DNA of 32,328 nt, from the NCBI GenBank assembly GCA_029265875.1, contig JAJUGS010000010.1, positions 1-32,328 on the forward strand, in the 5' to 3' direction. Shown here piece by piece: positions 19,061 through 27,417 of the stretch. Below the pieces are notes generated by a model that made no database searches, had not been told where the DNA came from, and worked only from the letters and a program-made list of their open reading frames with translations. The first letter of the stretch is position 1. Each line of letters opens with the position of its first letter. Source of the DNA: Prolixibacteraceae bacterium. GTDB lineage: Bacteria; Bacteroidota; Bacteroidia; Bacteroidales; Prolixibacteraceae. The position numbers and the translations under genes were made by a program.

Positions 19061-19287
19061 TCTGCTGATATTATTTGAATTACAACGAAATTACTGATTT
19101 TGTTTTTTGTTCAAAACTATCTTTTATCTGTTCAACTCTTCAAAAGAGAGGCGCAAAGTTAATAATAAACAGGGGTTTTTCAGAAAGAATGATATTGTTC
19201 AAAAATTATCAGGATTAATGTTTCTATCTTCGCTGCTGAACCTTCGTATTTTGACGGTGTTTATTGTGAGTTGAAAAGATTTTTGTG

Positions 19288-20058
19288 ATGGATAAAACAC
19301 GCGTTTCGGTTGTGTCGTATTTAAACAGCAGACCATTTATGTATGGTTTACAACATGCCGAAGTATTGAAAAAACTGGATGTTACTCCTGATATTCCTTC
19401 GAAAGTTGCCGCCAAACTGGCGTTTAACCAAACCGATATCGGGCTGATTCCGGTTGCCGGACTTGAGGACCTCGACGAATATTATATTATTGGTGACTAT
19501 TGCATCGGGGCGGTGGGAAAAGTAAAAACAGTTGTGATTGTTTCCGACGTTCCGATTGAGGAAGTGGATACCATTTTAATGGACTACCAGTCGCGCAGTT
19601 CGGTTTTGTTAGCCAAAGTGCTGGCAAAATTCTGGTGGAAAAAGGAGTTTACGTGGGAAAATACCTGTAACGATTTTCACAGAGTTTCGATTGCTGGAAA
19701 AACTGCCGGTGTGGTAATTGGCGACAGGGTTTTTGAAATTGAAAACCAATACAAATACCTTTATGATTTGAGCGAGGAATGGCTCCGTTTTACGGGTTTG
19801 CCTTTTGTATTTGCTGTTTGGGCTGCCAATAAAAAAATAGAAAGTTCGCTTGTAACTGAGTTTAATGAAGCCTTAAAGCTGGGAATCAGTGAAATCAGCC
19901 AAACAATCGATAACCTGCAGATTGAATATCCGGGTGTTGATATTGCCGGTTATTTCGCACAAAATATTAGTTTTGAACTGGATGAGCAAAAAAAGGCCGG
20001 CATGAAACGATTTCTTGAGCTGGCCCGAAAACTCGAACCTGTTGAAACTGGAAAATGA
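19288..20058 (+). CDS. mqnA: menaquinone biosynthesis protein MqnA (chorismate dehydratase), futalosine pathway
   Basis: RVSVVSYLNSRPFMYGL ... DIGLIPVAGLEDL ... MDYQSRSSVLLAKVL ... GLPFVFAVWAAN; MqnA/MqnD-type fold. Confidence 0.88.
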   Translation: MDKTRVSVVSYLNSRPFMYGLQHAEVLKKLDVTPDIPSKVAAKLAFNQTDIGLIPVAGLEDLDEYYIIGDYCIGAVGKVKTVVIVSDVPIEEVDTILMDYQSRSSVLLAKVLAKFWWKKEFTWENTCNDFHRVSIAGKTAGVVIGDRVFEIENQYKYLYDLSEEWLRFTGLPFVFAVWAANKKIESSLVTEFNEALKLGISEISQTIDNLQIEYPGVDIAGYFAQNISFELDEQKKAGMKRFLELARKLEPVETGK

Positions 20059-21452
20059 AAACACTGAATTTTTGGGGATTATTTTTTCTGTTGCTGATAA
20101 TGGCAACCGGAACCGGAGCAAAGGAAACCGGAGAGAAACTGGTTTACAAACTCAACATCAAACAAGATATCAGCAAAGCCACCTGGCGGCAAACCCGGCA
20201 GGCTTTTGATGCTGCTGACTCACTCGGGGCCGATATTTTTCTGATCCACATGAATACTTACGGCGGAACCGTGCTGGATGCCGATTCCATCCGCACAAAA
20301 ATCCTGCACAGTAAAATTCCGGTTTTTGTTTTTATCGATAACAACGCAGCTTCGGCCGGAGCACTCATTTCAATTGCCTGCGACAGTATTTATATGCGCC
20401 CGGAAAGCAGTATCGGGGCGGCAACCGTGGTGAACCCCACCGGTGAGGCCATGCCCGACAAGTACCAGAGTTACATGCGTTCCACGATGCGGGCAACCGC
20501 CGAAGCACACGGAAAAGACACGATAATTACAGCCACCGATACCATTATTAAATGGCGGCGCGATCCGAAAATTGCCGAAGCAATGGTCGATCCTTCGGTT
20601 TTTATACCTGGTTTGATTGACTCGGGAAAAGTGCTGACTTTTACGCCCACCGAAGCTATCGAAAACGGTTTTTGCGAAGGAACCGCCGAAAATATTGAAG
20701 AGGTAATGAAAAACGCCGGCATTGAAAAATATACCCTCGTTGAATATGAACCCACAACAATTGAACGGATAATCGGATTCCTTGTTTCTCCGTTGGTTTC
20801 GGGATTGCTGATTATGGCCATCATTGGAGGGATTTATTTTGAAATGCAATCGCCCGGGATCGGTTTTGCGCTCGGAGTTGCGGTGGTGGCGGCCATTCTG
20901 TATTTTGCCCCGCTTTATCTCGAAGGGCTGGCTGCCAACTGGGAAATCCTTGTTTTCATCATCGGGATCATCCTCGTTATTGTCGAAATATTTGTATTTC
21001 CCGGGTTTGGTGTAGCCGGAATCTCGGGGATTGTGCTGATTTTCGGTGGTCTGGTTCTAAGTCTCATCAACAATGTGAATTTTGATTTTGAAGGGGTTGA
21101 AATGTCGGCGGTGGCGGTGGCTGTAACCACGGTTGTATTGGGAGTTTTTGGCGGTTTTGTTGGTTCGCTTTTATTGGGGAAAAAACTTTTTACGGCGGAA
21201 TCGGGAGCGTTTGCCAACCTTTCCCTGCAATCGATTCAGGACGTAAAAGAGGGTTTTGTGTGTATCGAAAACGGTATGTTGGAACTAAAAGGAAAAACCG
21301 GCGTTGCACAAACTGTTCTCCGCCCATCAGGGAAAGTGCTGATTGAAAACGAAATTTATGATGCCGTTGCGCTGACCGGCTACATCGAGAAAGGCGACAA
21401 AGTGCTGGTTACTAAAGTGGAAGCCACACAACTCTATGTCGAAAAAGTCTGA
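20055..21452 (+). CDS. nfeD: NfeD-family membrane protein with ClpP-class serine protease domain
   Basis: VFIDNNAASAGALISIACDSIYMRPESSIGAATVV protease domain, multi-TM centre, C-terminal OB-fold (GKTGVAQTVLRPSGKVLIENEIYDAVA). Confidence 0.9.
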   Translation: MKTLNFWGLFFLLLIMATGTGAKETGEKLVYKLNIKQDISKATWRQTRQAFDAADSLGADIFLIHMNTYGGTVLDADSIRTKILHSKIPVFVFIDNNAASAGALISIACDSIYMRPESSIGAATVVNPTGEAMPDKYQSYMRSTMRATAEAHGKDTIITATDTIIKWRRDPKIAEAMVDPSVFIPGLIDSGKVLTFTPTEAIENGFCEGTAENIEEVMKNAGIEKYTLVEYEPTTIERIIGFLVSPLVSGLLIMAIIGGIYFEMQSPGIGFALGVAVVAAILYFAPLYLEGLAANWEILVFIIGIILVIVEIFVFPGFGVAGISGIVLIFGGLVLSLINNVNFDFEGVEMSAVAVAVTTVVLGVFGGFVGSLLLGKKLFTAESGAFANLSLQSIQDVKEGFVCIENGMLELKGKTGVAQTVLRPSGKVLIENEIYDAVALTGYIEKGDKVLVTKVEATQLYVEKV

Positions 21453-21497
21453 ATCGTTGCAACGATGCTGAATCGTGCAGGTTAATTTTGAAGGCAC

Positions 21498-22208
21498 ATG
21501 CGGATGTCAGAAACTATGAAACGATTTTATCAAACACAGAAAATATTTCTGCTGATTTTTATGGGAATTTTGCTGATAACCGGGTGTAAACAGCAAAAGA
21601 AACCGGCAGAAATAAAACCGGAATCAATGCAAACTGATTCTGTTCCGATCAGCGAAAATTCACTTTTTGATGGTAAAACCCTCGACGGCTGGGCTGTTAC
21701 GGAATACGGAACACAGGGAATTGTTTCGGTATCGGAGGGGAAAATTGTGCTGAATTACGGTGACGGTTGTACCGGGATTAACTGGCTGGGTGATTTCCCC
21801 AAATCGGATTACGAAGTTACACTCGAAGCCCGCAGAACCGTTGGCAACGACTTTTTCTGTGGCATAACCTTCCCGGTAAACGAACAGTTTTGCAGCCTGA
21901 TTGTGGGTGGCTGGGGCGGCCCGGTGGTAGGGTTGAGTTGTATCGACGGCGAAGATGCTGCCCATAATATCACCAAAACACTCAAAAAATTTGAAAAGAA
22001 CACGTGGTACAAAATCAGGCTCAGGGTTGATAATAAAAATATTTCAGCCTGGATTGATGAGGAAAAACTGGTTGATTTTGCATACAATGGCCACAAACTC
22101 TCGCTCCGTGCCGAAGTGGGGCTTTCAAAACCTTTCGGATTGTTTACCTGGGAAACAACGGGCGAAATCAGAAACCTGGCGTTGAAAAATCCTGCTATTA
22201 ACGAATGA
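21498..22208 (+). CDS. lipoprotein with DUF1080 (3-keto-disaccharide hydrolase-like) domain
   Basis: Lipobox LITGC; SLFDGKTLDGWAVTEYG...GKIVLNYGDGCTGINWLGDFPKSDYEVTLEAR; LamG/DUF1080 pattern. Confidence 0.82.
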   Translation: MRMSETMKRFYQTQKIFLLIFMGILLITGCKQQKKPAEIKPESMQTDSVPISENSLFDGKTLDGWAVTEYGTQGIVSVSEGKIVLNYGDGCTGINWLGDFPKSDYEVTLEARRTVGNDFFCGITFPVNEQFCSLIVGGWGGPVVGLSCIDGEDAAHNITKTLKKFEKNTWYKIRLRVDNKNISAWIDEEKLVDFAYNGHKLSLRAEVGLSKPFGLFTWETTGEIRNLALKNPAINE

Positions 22209-22276
22209 TAATTAACGAATGGCGATTTTGCGATTTTCAGAATAATGATTAATCAATCATAACTAATCATTTATCA

Positions 22277-23515
22277 TTACTTTTTCTTCTTTTTCTTCAG
22301 GTAATCCGCCTGCTCTTTTTCGTGGTCTTTCATCAGTTTTTTCCAGTTGTAGTTGGTATCGAGGCTGAAATCGACAATCTGATTGTACAAACCCATGTCA
22401 ACTTCCAGCACCGGGATTTCGTGACCCAGAAATTCTTCAATTTGTGCCAGTATTTCTTTTTCCCCGCTGCTGCAAAACGAAACTGCCAGCCCTTTTTTTG
22501 TTCCGCGTCCGGTGCGTCCAACCCGGTGAACGTAGTTTTCGGCCACTTCCGGCAGGTCGTAATTCACCACAATGTCAACATCCGGAATATCGATCCCGCG
22601 GGCACTCACGTCGGTGGCGATCAGCAGTTTGTTGATACCTTTTTTGAAATTCTCCATGGTGCGTGTACGTTCGGCGTGGCTCTTGTCGCTATGAATGGTA
22701 GTTCCCAAAATCTCAACTCTTTCCATGGCACTTTTCACCCTTTCTGCCCGCACTTTGGTACGCACGAAAACGAGAATTTTGGCATCGGGATGTTGACCAA
22801 TCAGCCTTTCGAGAAAAGCCCTTTTGTCGTCCATTTCGATAAAAGCCACCGAGTGCTCAATGTTTTTGGCAACCGGGTTTTTGGGTGATATCTGGATGCG
22901 GATGGGTTTATTCACCAGCGAATAAGCCAGTTTTTTGATGGTGGGATTGATGGTGGCCGAGAAAAACAAGGTTTGGCGTTTAACCGGTAAAAACCGCATC
23001 ATGTCCCTGATATCTTTGATAAAACCGAGGTCGAGCATGTGGTCGGCTTCATCCAGTATCAGTATTTCAATGTTATCGAGTTTCAGAAATCCCTGGCTGA
23101 CAAGGTCGAACATGCGGCCCGGCGTTGCCACCAATACATCGGTCCCCTGTTGCAGCGCCTCAATTTGCGGGGCCTGCTCAACACCGCCGTGTAAGGCTAA
23201 AATTTTCACGCCTGTATTTTCTGCCAGCGATATAAAAACACCCGCAATCTGCCGGGCCAGTTCGTGCGTGGGAACCATTACCAGGCAACGGATGTTGGTT
23301 TTCCGGCCGGTTTTTTTGGCCGATTGTATTTTGTTTATCACCGGGATGGCAAAAGCTGCTGTTTTTCCGGTACCGGTTTGGGCAATTGCCAGCACATCTT
23401 CCCCATTTAAAACCGGAGGGATGGCTTTAAACTGAATATCGGTTGGCCGGCGGAATCCCAGTTTTTCAAGGTTTGTTTTCAGTTCAGTGGAAATATGGTA
23501 ATCGGTAAATTTCAT
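22277..23515 (-). CDS. DEAD/DEAH-box RNA helicase (RhlE-like) with basic C-terminal tail
   Basis: Q motif, AQTGTGKTAAFAIP, DEADHMLD, SAT, HRVGRTGR motifs; KKKKKK tail. Confidence 0.95.
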   Translation of the reverse strand: MKFTDYHISTELKTNLEKLGFRRPTDIQFKAIPPVLNGEDVLAIAQTGTGKTAAFAIPVINKIQSAKKTGRKTNIRCLVMVPTHELARQIAGVFISLAENTGVKILALHGGVEQAPQIEALQQGTDVLVATPGRMFDLVSQGFLKLDNIEILILDEADHMLDLGFIKDIRDMMRFLPVKRQTLFFSATINPTIKKLAYSLVNKPIRIQISPKNPVAKNIEHSVAFIEMDDKRAFLERLIGQHPDAKILVFVRTKVRAERVKSAMERVEILGTTIHSDKSHAERTRTMENFKKGINKLLIATDVSARGIDIPDVDIVVNYDLPEVAENYVHRVGRTGRGTKKGLAVSFCSSGEKEILAQIEEFLGHEIPVLEVDMGLYNQIVDFSLDTNYNWKKLMKDHEKEQADYLKKKKKK

Positions 23516-23547
23516 TGGATGTGATATTTCGGCAAAGATAAAAGAAA

Positions 23548-23694
23548 GATTAACGAATGAAGAATGATGATTAACGAATGAAGAATGATGATTAACGATT
23601 GAAGAATGGTGATTAATGAATGAAGAATGGTGATTAATGAATGAAGAATGGTGATTAACGATTGAAGAATGGTGATTAACGATTGAAGAACCTG
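23548..23694. repeat. 21-bp tandem repeat, 7 units (consensus GATTAACGAWTGAAGAATGRT)
   Basis: Units start at 23548, 23569, 23590, 23611, 23632, 23653, 23674; unit variants differ at a few positions. Confidence 0.95.
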
Positions 23695-23715
23695 AAATCG
23701 TGAAGACTGGAACTA

Positions 23716-24129
23716 TTACAACGACGCCCAGATTCTTGCCAGCGAATACCCCGGAGCTTTTATTTCGAGGTCGAGAAAATAGCCAAAGGGAGTTTGTGCA
23801 GTGGTGTAACCTGCATTCTGTAAACGTTTTTCGGCCAGGTTAAAAATTTCGCGGGTAAACTCAACCGAAGCTTTTGATTCGGAAAGATGGGCAAACGAAT
23901 GAAGAATGAGGCTGTTGCAGTTATTTTTCCGGGCGGTCCATTTCAGGTGGTTGACCAGTTTTTTTTCGCGGCTGGCAACGTCGAACTGTTCGTCGGCCTC
24001 TTCAACCTGGATAAATGCAAGAATGCTGTTGGCGAAAGTTTTTCCTTCGGTAATTTCTTCGGCTGAATCAAGGTTTCGGGTATTTGGGCGGTAACTGAAT
24101 TCATCAACAAACATCACCAATACTTTCAT
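23716..24129 (-). CDS. freestanding archaeal-type threonyl-tRNA synthetase editing domain (tRNA-Thr_ED) protein
   Basis: MKVLVMFVDEFSYRP...LAFIQVEEADE...LILHSFAHLSESKASVEF...LQNAGYTTAQTPFGYFLDLEIKAPGYSLARIW; matches remembered archaeal ThrRS N-terminal editing-domain pattern (FAHLSS..., APFGYYKAF..., GHPLAELSR). Confidence 0.82.
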   Translation of the reverse strand: MKVLVMFVDEFSYRPNTRNLDSAEEITEGKTFANSILAFIQVEEADEQFDVASREKKLVNHLKWTARKNNCNSLILHSFAHLSESKASVEFTREIFNLAEKRLQNAGYTTAQTPFGYFLDLEIKAPGYSLARIWASL

Positions 24130-24596
24130 TCTTCCGGCTGGTTCATCAGTTCATCACTTTTTTTATCGATCCACTCAATTATTGCTTTTTGGGTTTCTTT
24201 GTCCAGTTTTGCTTCGCGATGCATCATTACATAAGGTTTCAAGGGCATGGTTCCGCGCTCAATTTCCTGTTTCATATCTTCCAGCGCTTTTATTTTATCG
24301 TAATCATCCAGCGTCTTCCATTCCGAAAGATTCAGTTCTTTTTTGCCATTGGTGATATGTTGGTTGATCATCCACGAAACCGGGGAAATTTTATGGTACC
24401 ACAGGTACTTTGTGTTGTTGGAATGACAATCGAGACAGGCATTTTGAAAAGCTTCCTTAACTTCAGATGGCATATTTTCGGAATTGATAACCAGGTTTTC
24501 CGTGCTTTCTGAAATATTTTTTTCAGGCTGAAAAAACTGGGTAACAACAAAAGCGACAAACAATGCTGCGGCGGAAATGATGATCAGCTTCTTCAT
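24126..24596 (-). CDS. haem-binding domain protein with CxxCH (secreted/membrane-anchored)
   Basis: N-terminal TM/signal; ACLDCHSNNTKYLWYHKISPVSWMINQHITNGKKELNLSEW typical Haem_bd domain. Confidence 0.9.
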   Translation of the reverse strand: MKKLIIISAAALFVAFVVTQFFQPEKNISESTENLVINSENMPSEVKEAFQNACLDCHSNNTKYLWYHKISPVSWMINQHITNGKKELNLSEWKTLDDYDKIKALEDMKQEIERGTMPLKPYVMMHREAKLDKETQKAIIEWIDKKSDELMNQPEE

Positions 24597-24610
24597 AATC
24601 TTAATCGGTA

Positions 24611-24657
24611 AAAAATACCCGGAAAATCTGTCACGACAGCACTCTTCCGGGTATTTT
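24611..24657 (-). terminator. hairpin terminator between the two CxxCH genes
   Basis: AAAATACCCGGA ... TCCGGGTATTTT with an inner CTGT-CACG-ACAG hairpin. Confidence 0.75.
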
Positions 24658-24671
24658 GGTTAAAAATGCCA

Positions 24672-25061
24672 TTATTTTTTCATCAGGGCTTTGCCTTCAC
24701 TTTTTGCCCAGTCGATCAGGATTTTCTTTTCTGCATCCGTTAATTTTTTGTCGGGGAATTTTTCAAGGAATTTTGCCGGTGGCATTTCGTTTTCCTCAAC
24801 GGTTTCGGCAATTTCGCCCAACGCGTGGATCATCTCTTTTTTGCCCAGCGTATCAAATGTTTTCAGGTCGAGTTTTTCCTTGGCCTTGTCGTTCTTCGAG
24901 TCGGTGTTGTGGCAGCCAAAACATGATTTTTCAATCACCGCCTTAACATTGTCGGGCATCACAGGGGCTTTTGTTTCGGTAGGGTTAACCGACGCTTTCA
25001 GCCAACCTGCCGAAACAAATAATGCAAACAGTGTGATAACAAAGTGTTTTTTTCTGATCAT
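24672..25061 (-). CDS. periplasmic c-type-cytochrome-like haem-binding protein
   Basis: Signal peptide; SCFGCHNTDSKNDKAKEKLDL; GEIAETVEENEMPPAKF. Confidence 0.85.
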   Translation of the reverse strand: MIRKKHFVITLFALFVSAGWLKASVNPTETKAPVMPDNVKAVIEKSCFGCHNTDSKNDKAKEKLDLKTFDTLGKKEMIHALGEIAETVEENEMPPAKFLEKFPDKKLTDAEKKILIDWAKSEGKALMKK

Positions 25062-25211
25062 GGTAATTTAGTTTTATAGTGAATAAATTCGTTATATTCA
25101 ATATTATAACATTATTGGTCCATTTTTGTTTTAAACATAAATCTGTCTTTGTACCGAAATTGTTTTTGAGATATTAAAAATTACATTTGTGGATAAAAAT
25201 CGCCAGTTTTT

Positions 25212-27407
25212 ATGAACCGATTATATTCAGGGATTTTGATATTGATACTCATTTTGGCAACAGGGCAAATTAGTGCCCAGTTATCAAAAATGGGGGTTCC
25301 GTTGAAAATAAAACAGTTAAAAAGTTCACGTGGCGGGAAAGTCGAAATGCCCTCATTTCTTTCGTATTTCAGCAGCGAAGTGCAAACCGTGCAGGATGAA
25401 AAGCAACTGAAACCATTCAAATTTGCTCATGGTTACCCGGTGAACCTGACAACCGGGAATTCTGGAGAATGGTTTTCTGCAGCCGATTCAGAAGATATGG
25501 CTGTGTGGCGGTTAACCATAAAATCGGCGGGTGCCTATTCGCTCAATCTTGTTTTTGATGATTTTGAGATACCAGAAAACGCCCGCTTATTTGTTTACAG
25601 CGAAACAGAAGAATATCTTTTAGGTGCTTTTACACAAGATAACAATTCAGCATCACGAAAATTTGCCATTTCCCCGGTTGCGGGCGATGAGATTACCGTA
25701 CAATACGAAGTACCGGAAAAACTCAGTCATGTCGATCCTTTCAGGATTATACAGGTGAATCACGATTATGTGGGAATTTTAAAGTCGGGCACTCGCCGGC
25801 CAATGGGCAAAACAGCAGGCTCGTGCAATATTGATATTAATTGTGATGCCTGGGGCAGTTGGGAAGAACCTAAAAATTCAGTGGTGCGCATCATTATTAA
25901 TAAACCGGGAGGATCGGAAATCTGCACTGGTGTGCTTGTAAATAACACAGCCGAAAATCAAAAGCCGTATGTTTTATCGGCGGCACACTGTTTCGACAAG
26001 TGGAGCTATGCTGAAACCTCTGTTTTTACATTTAATTACGAAAGTCCGTTTTGTAAACCTTTAGATGGCGATCCATCCAATTCAATTTCAGGTGCTGCCA
26101 TGAAAGCTCAGTTCGACAGTCTTGATTTTGCCCTGGTGCTGCTGAATACGGTTCCGCCTCCTGAGTACCGTCCGTATTATGCAGGTTGGAACAGAATCTC
26201 TGAAGTTTCCGAATCATCTGTTAGCATTCATCATCCACAGGGCGATATTAAAAAGCTGGCCAACGACAATGATGCTTCGGTAATTGCCACATTCGACTCG
26301 CCATACGTAAAAAACGGGCATCTCAGGATCTTAAAATGGGAAGGCGGTACTACCGAACAGGGTTCTTCAGGAGGCCCGTTGTTCGATCAGAATAAACTGT
26401 TAAAGGGAACTTTAACCGGCGGTTCGGCGGTTTGTGGAAAATCGGTGGATGATTATTTTGCCAGGCTGGCACTTGCCTGGGATTACAAAAACGATTCAAC
26501 GAAACAGTTAAAATACTGGCTCGACCCTTTAAAAACAAACCCCGCGACCCTGCAGGGAAAACAGTTTTATACGGAAGCAGATTTATGCGGGGCGTTTACC
26601 AATCTGACAGATATTGACTCTTATGCACTTGTTCCAATAAAAAACGGGACCGAATTTGCCGGTTATTGGGGTGGTTCAAACAGCGTTGGGATTACTGAAA
26701 TAACTGAAAAATTCAAGACCGAGGCAAATCTGCATTTAAAAGGAATATCGCTTGGAGTGGGCCGTATTAAAAACGCTATAAAAAGCCAGAACAGCGAGAT
26801 TACCATCAAAATTTATAATGGCACTTCGGTACCCGGGCAACCCATTTATTCGCAAAGCGTGAAAACTTCGGAATTGGCTCCTGATGCCATGAATTATATC
26901 CCGTTTACAAAAGTTGTAAAACCCGGAACCGAGTTTTTTGCCGGTTTCGAGATTTCAAATGTTGCTGCACCCGATTCTTTTGCCATTTACCAGTCATTAA
27001 AAGCATCCACCCAAACTAACAGCTGTTTTATCAGGAAGAATAATCAATGGAATGCTTTTTCCAGCCTGAACGCCGAAAAAAAAACCATGTCGAACATTAT
27101 CGAACTGGTTGCCTGCAATATCAACAATTTCAATACCGATACACCCAGGGTTGAAAATCCGTTAGATATTGTGGTGTTCCCGAATCCTGTCACTTCAACA
27201 TTCACGGTTGAAGCTGGTAAAGAAATTACTGCACAGCAAATAAAAGTATATAATGTCGCAGGACAATTGTGCACCTGCAAAATCACCCCAATCGGCGACA
27301 GAAAATTAAATGTGGATATGAGAGGCAATGTTTCGGGGATCTATTTTGTACATTATAACAACGGCAACAGTTTCATTACCAAAAAGATTTCATTTGTTCA
27401 GTGGTGA
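25212..27407 (+). CDS. secreted trypsin-like (S1/lysyl endopeptidase-like) serine protease with T9SS type A C-terminal sorting domain
   Basis: Signal peptide MNRLYSGILILILILATGQISAQ; catalytic triad motifs SAAHCF, DSLDFALVLL, EQGSSGGPLF; C-terminal VVFPNPVTSTFTVEAG...SGIYFVHYNNGNSFITKKISF. Confidence 0.92.
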   Translation: MNRLYSGILILILILATGQISAQLSKMGVPLKIKQLKSSRGGKVEMPSFLSYFSSEVQTVQDEKQLKPFKFAHGYPVNLTTGNSGEWFSAADSEDMAVWRLTIKSAGAYSLNLVFDDFEIPENARLFVYSETEEYLLGAFTQDNNSASRKFAISPVAGDEITVQYEVPEKLSHVDPFRIIQVNHDYVGILKSGTRRPMGKTAGSCNIDINCDAWGSWEEPKNSVVRIIINKPGGSEICTGVLVNNTAENQKPYVLSAAHCFDKWSYAETSVFTFNYESPFCKPLDGDPSNSISGAAMKAQFDSLDFALVLLNTVPPPEYRPYYAGWNRISEVSESSVSIHHPQGDIKKLANDNDASVIATFDSPYVKNGHLRILKWEGGTTEQGSSGGPLFDQNKLLKGTLTGGSAVCGKSVDDYFARLALAWDYKNDSTKQLKYWLDPLKTNPATLQGKQFYTEADLCGAFTNLTDIDSYALVPIKNGTEFAGYWGGSNSVGITEITEKFKTEANLHLKGISLGVGRIKNAIKSQNSEITIKIYNGTSVPGQPIYSQSVKTSELAPDAMNYIPFTKVVKPGTEFFAGFEISNVAAPDSFAIYQSLKASTQTNSCFIRKNNQWNAFSSLNAEKKTMSNIIELVACNINNFNTDTPRVENPLDIVVFPNPVTSTFTVEAGKEITAQQIKVYNVAGQLCTCKITPIGDRKLNVDMRGNVSGIYFVHYNNGNSFITKKISFVQW

Positions 27408-27417
27408 TCAGCATTGC

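Noticed and set aside
23548-23694. Tandem repeat as CRISPR array or as coding repeat
   Set aside because: Units abut with no spacers, so not CRISPR. Two minus-strand frames are open (ITILHSL / NHHSSIV repeats) but I saw no start codon; plus frames contain stops. Treated as noncoding.
27076-27084. A9 homopolymer in the T9SS protease (and a similar A9 in rng near 9235-9243) as phase-variable tracts
   Set aside because: Both fit Lys/Asn codons in frame in an AT-rich genome; no supporting evidence of slippage from one sequence.
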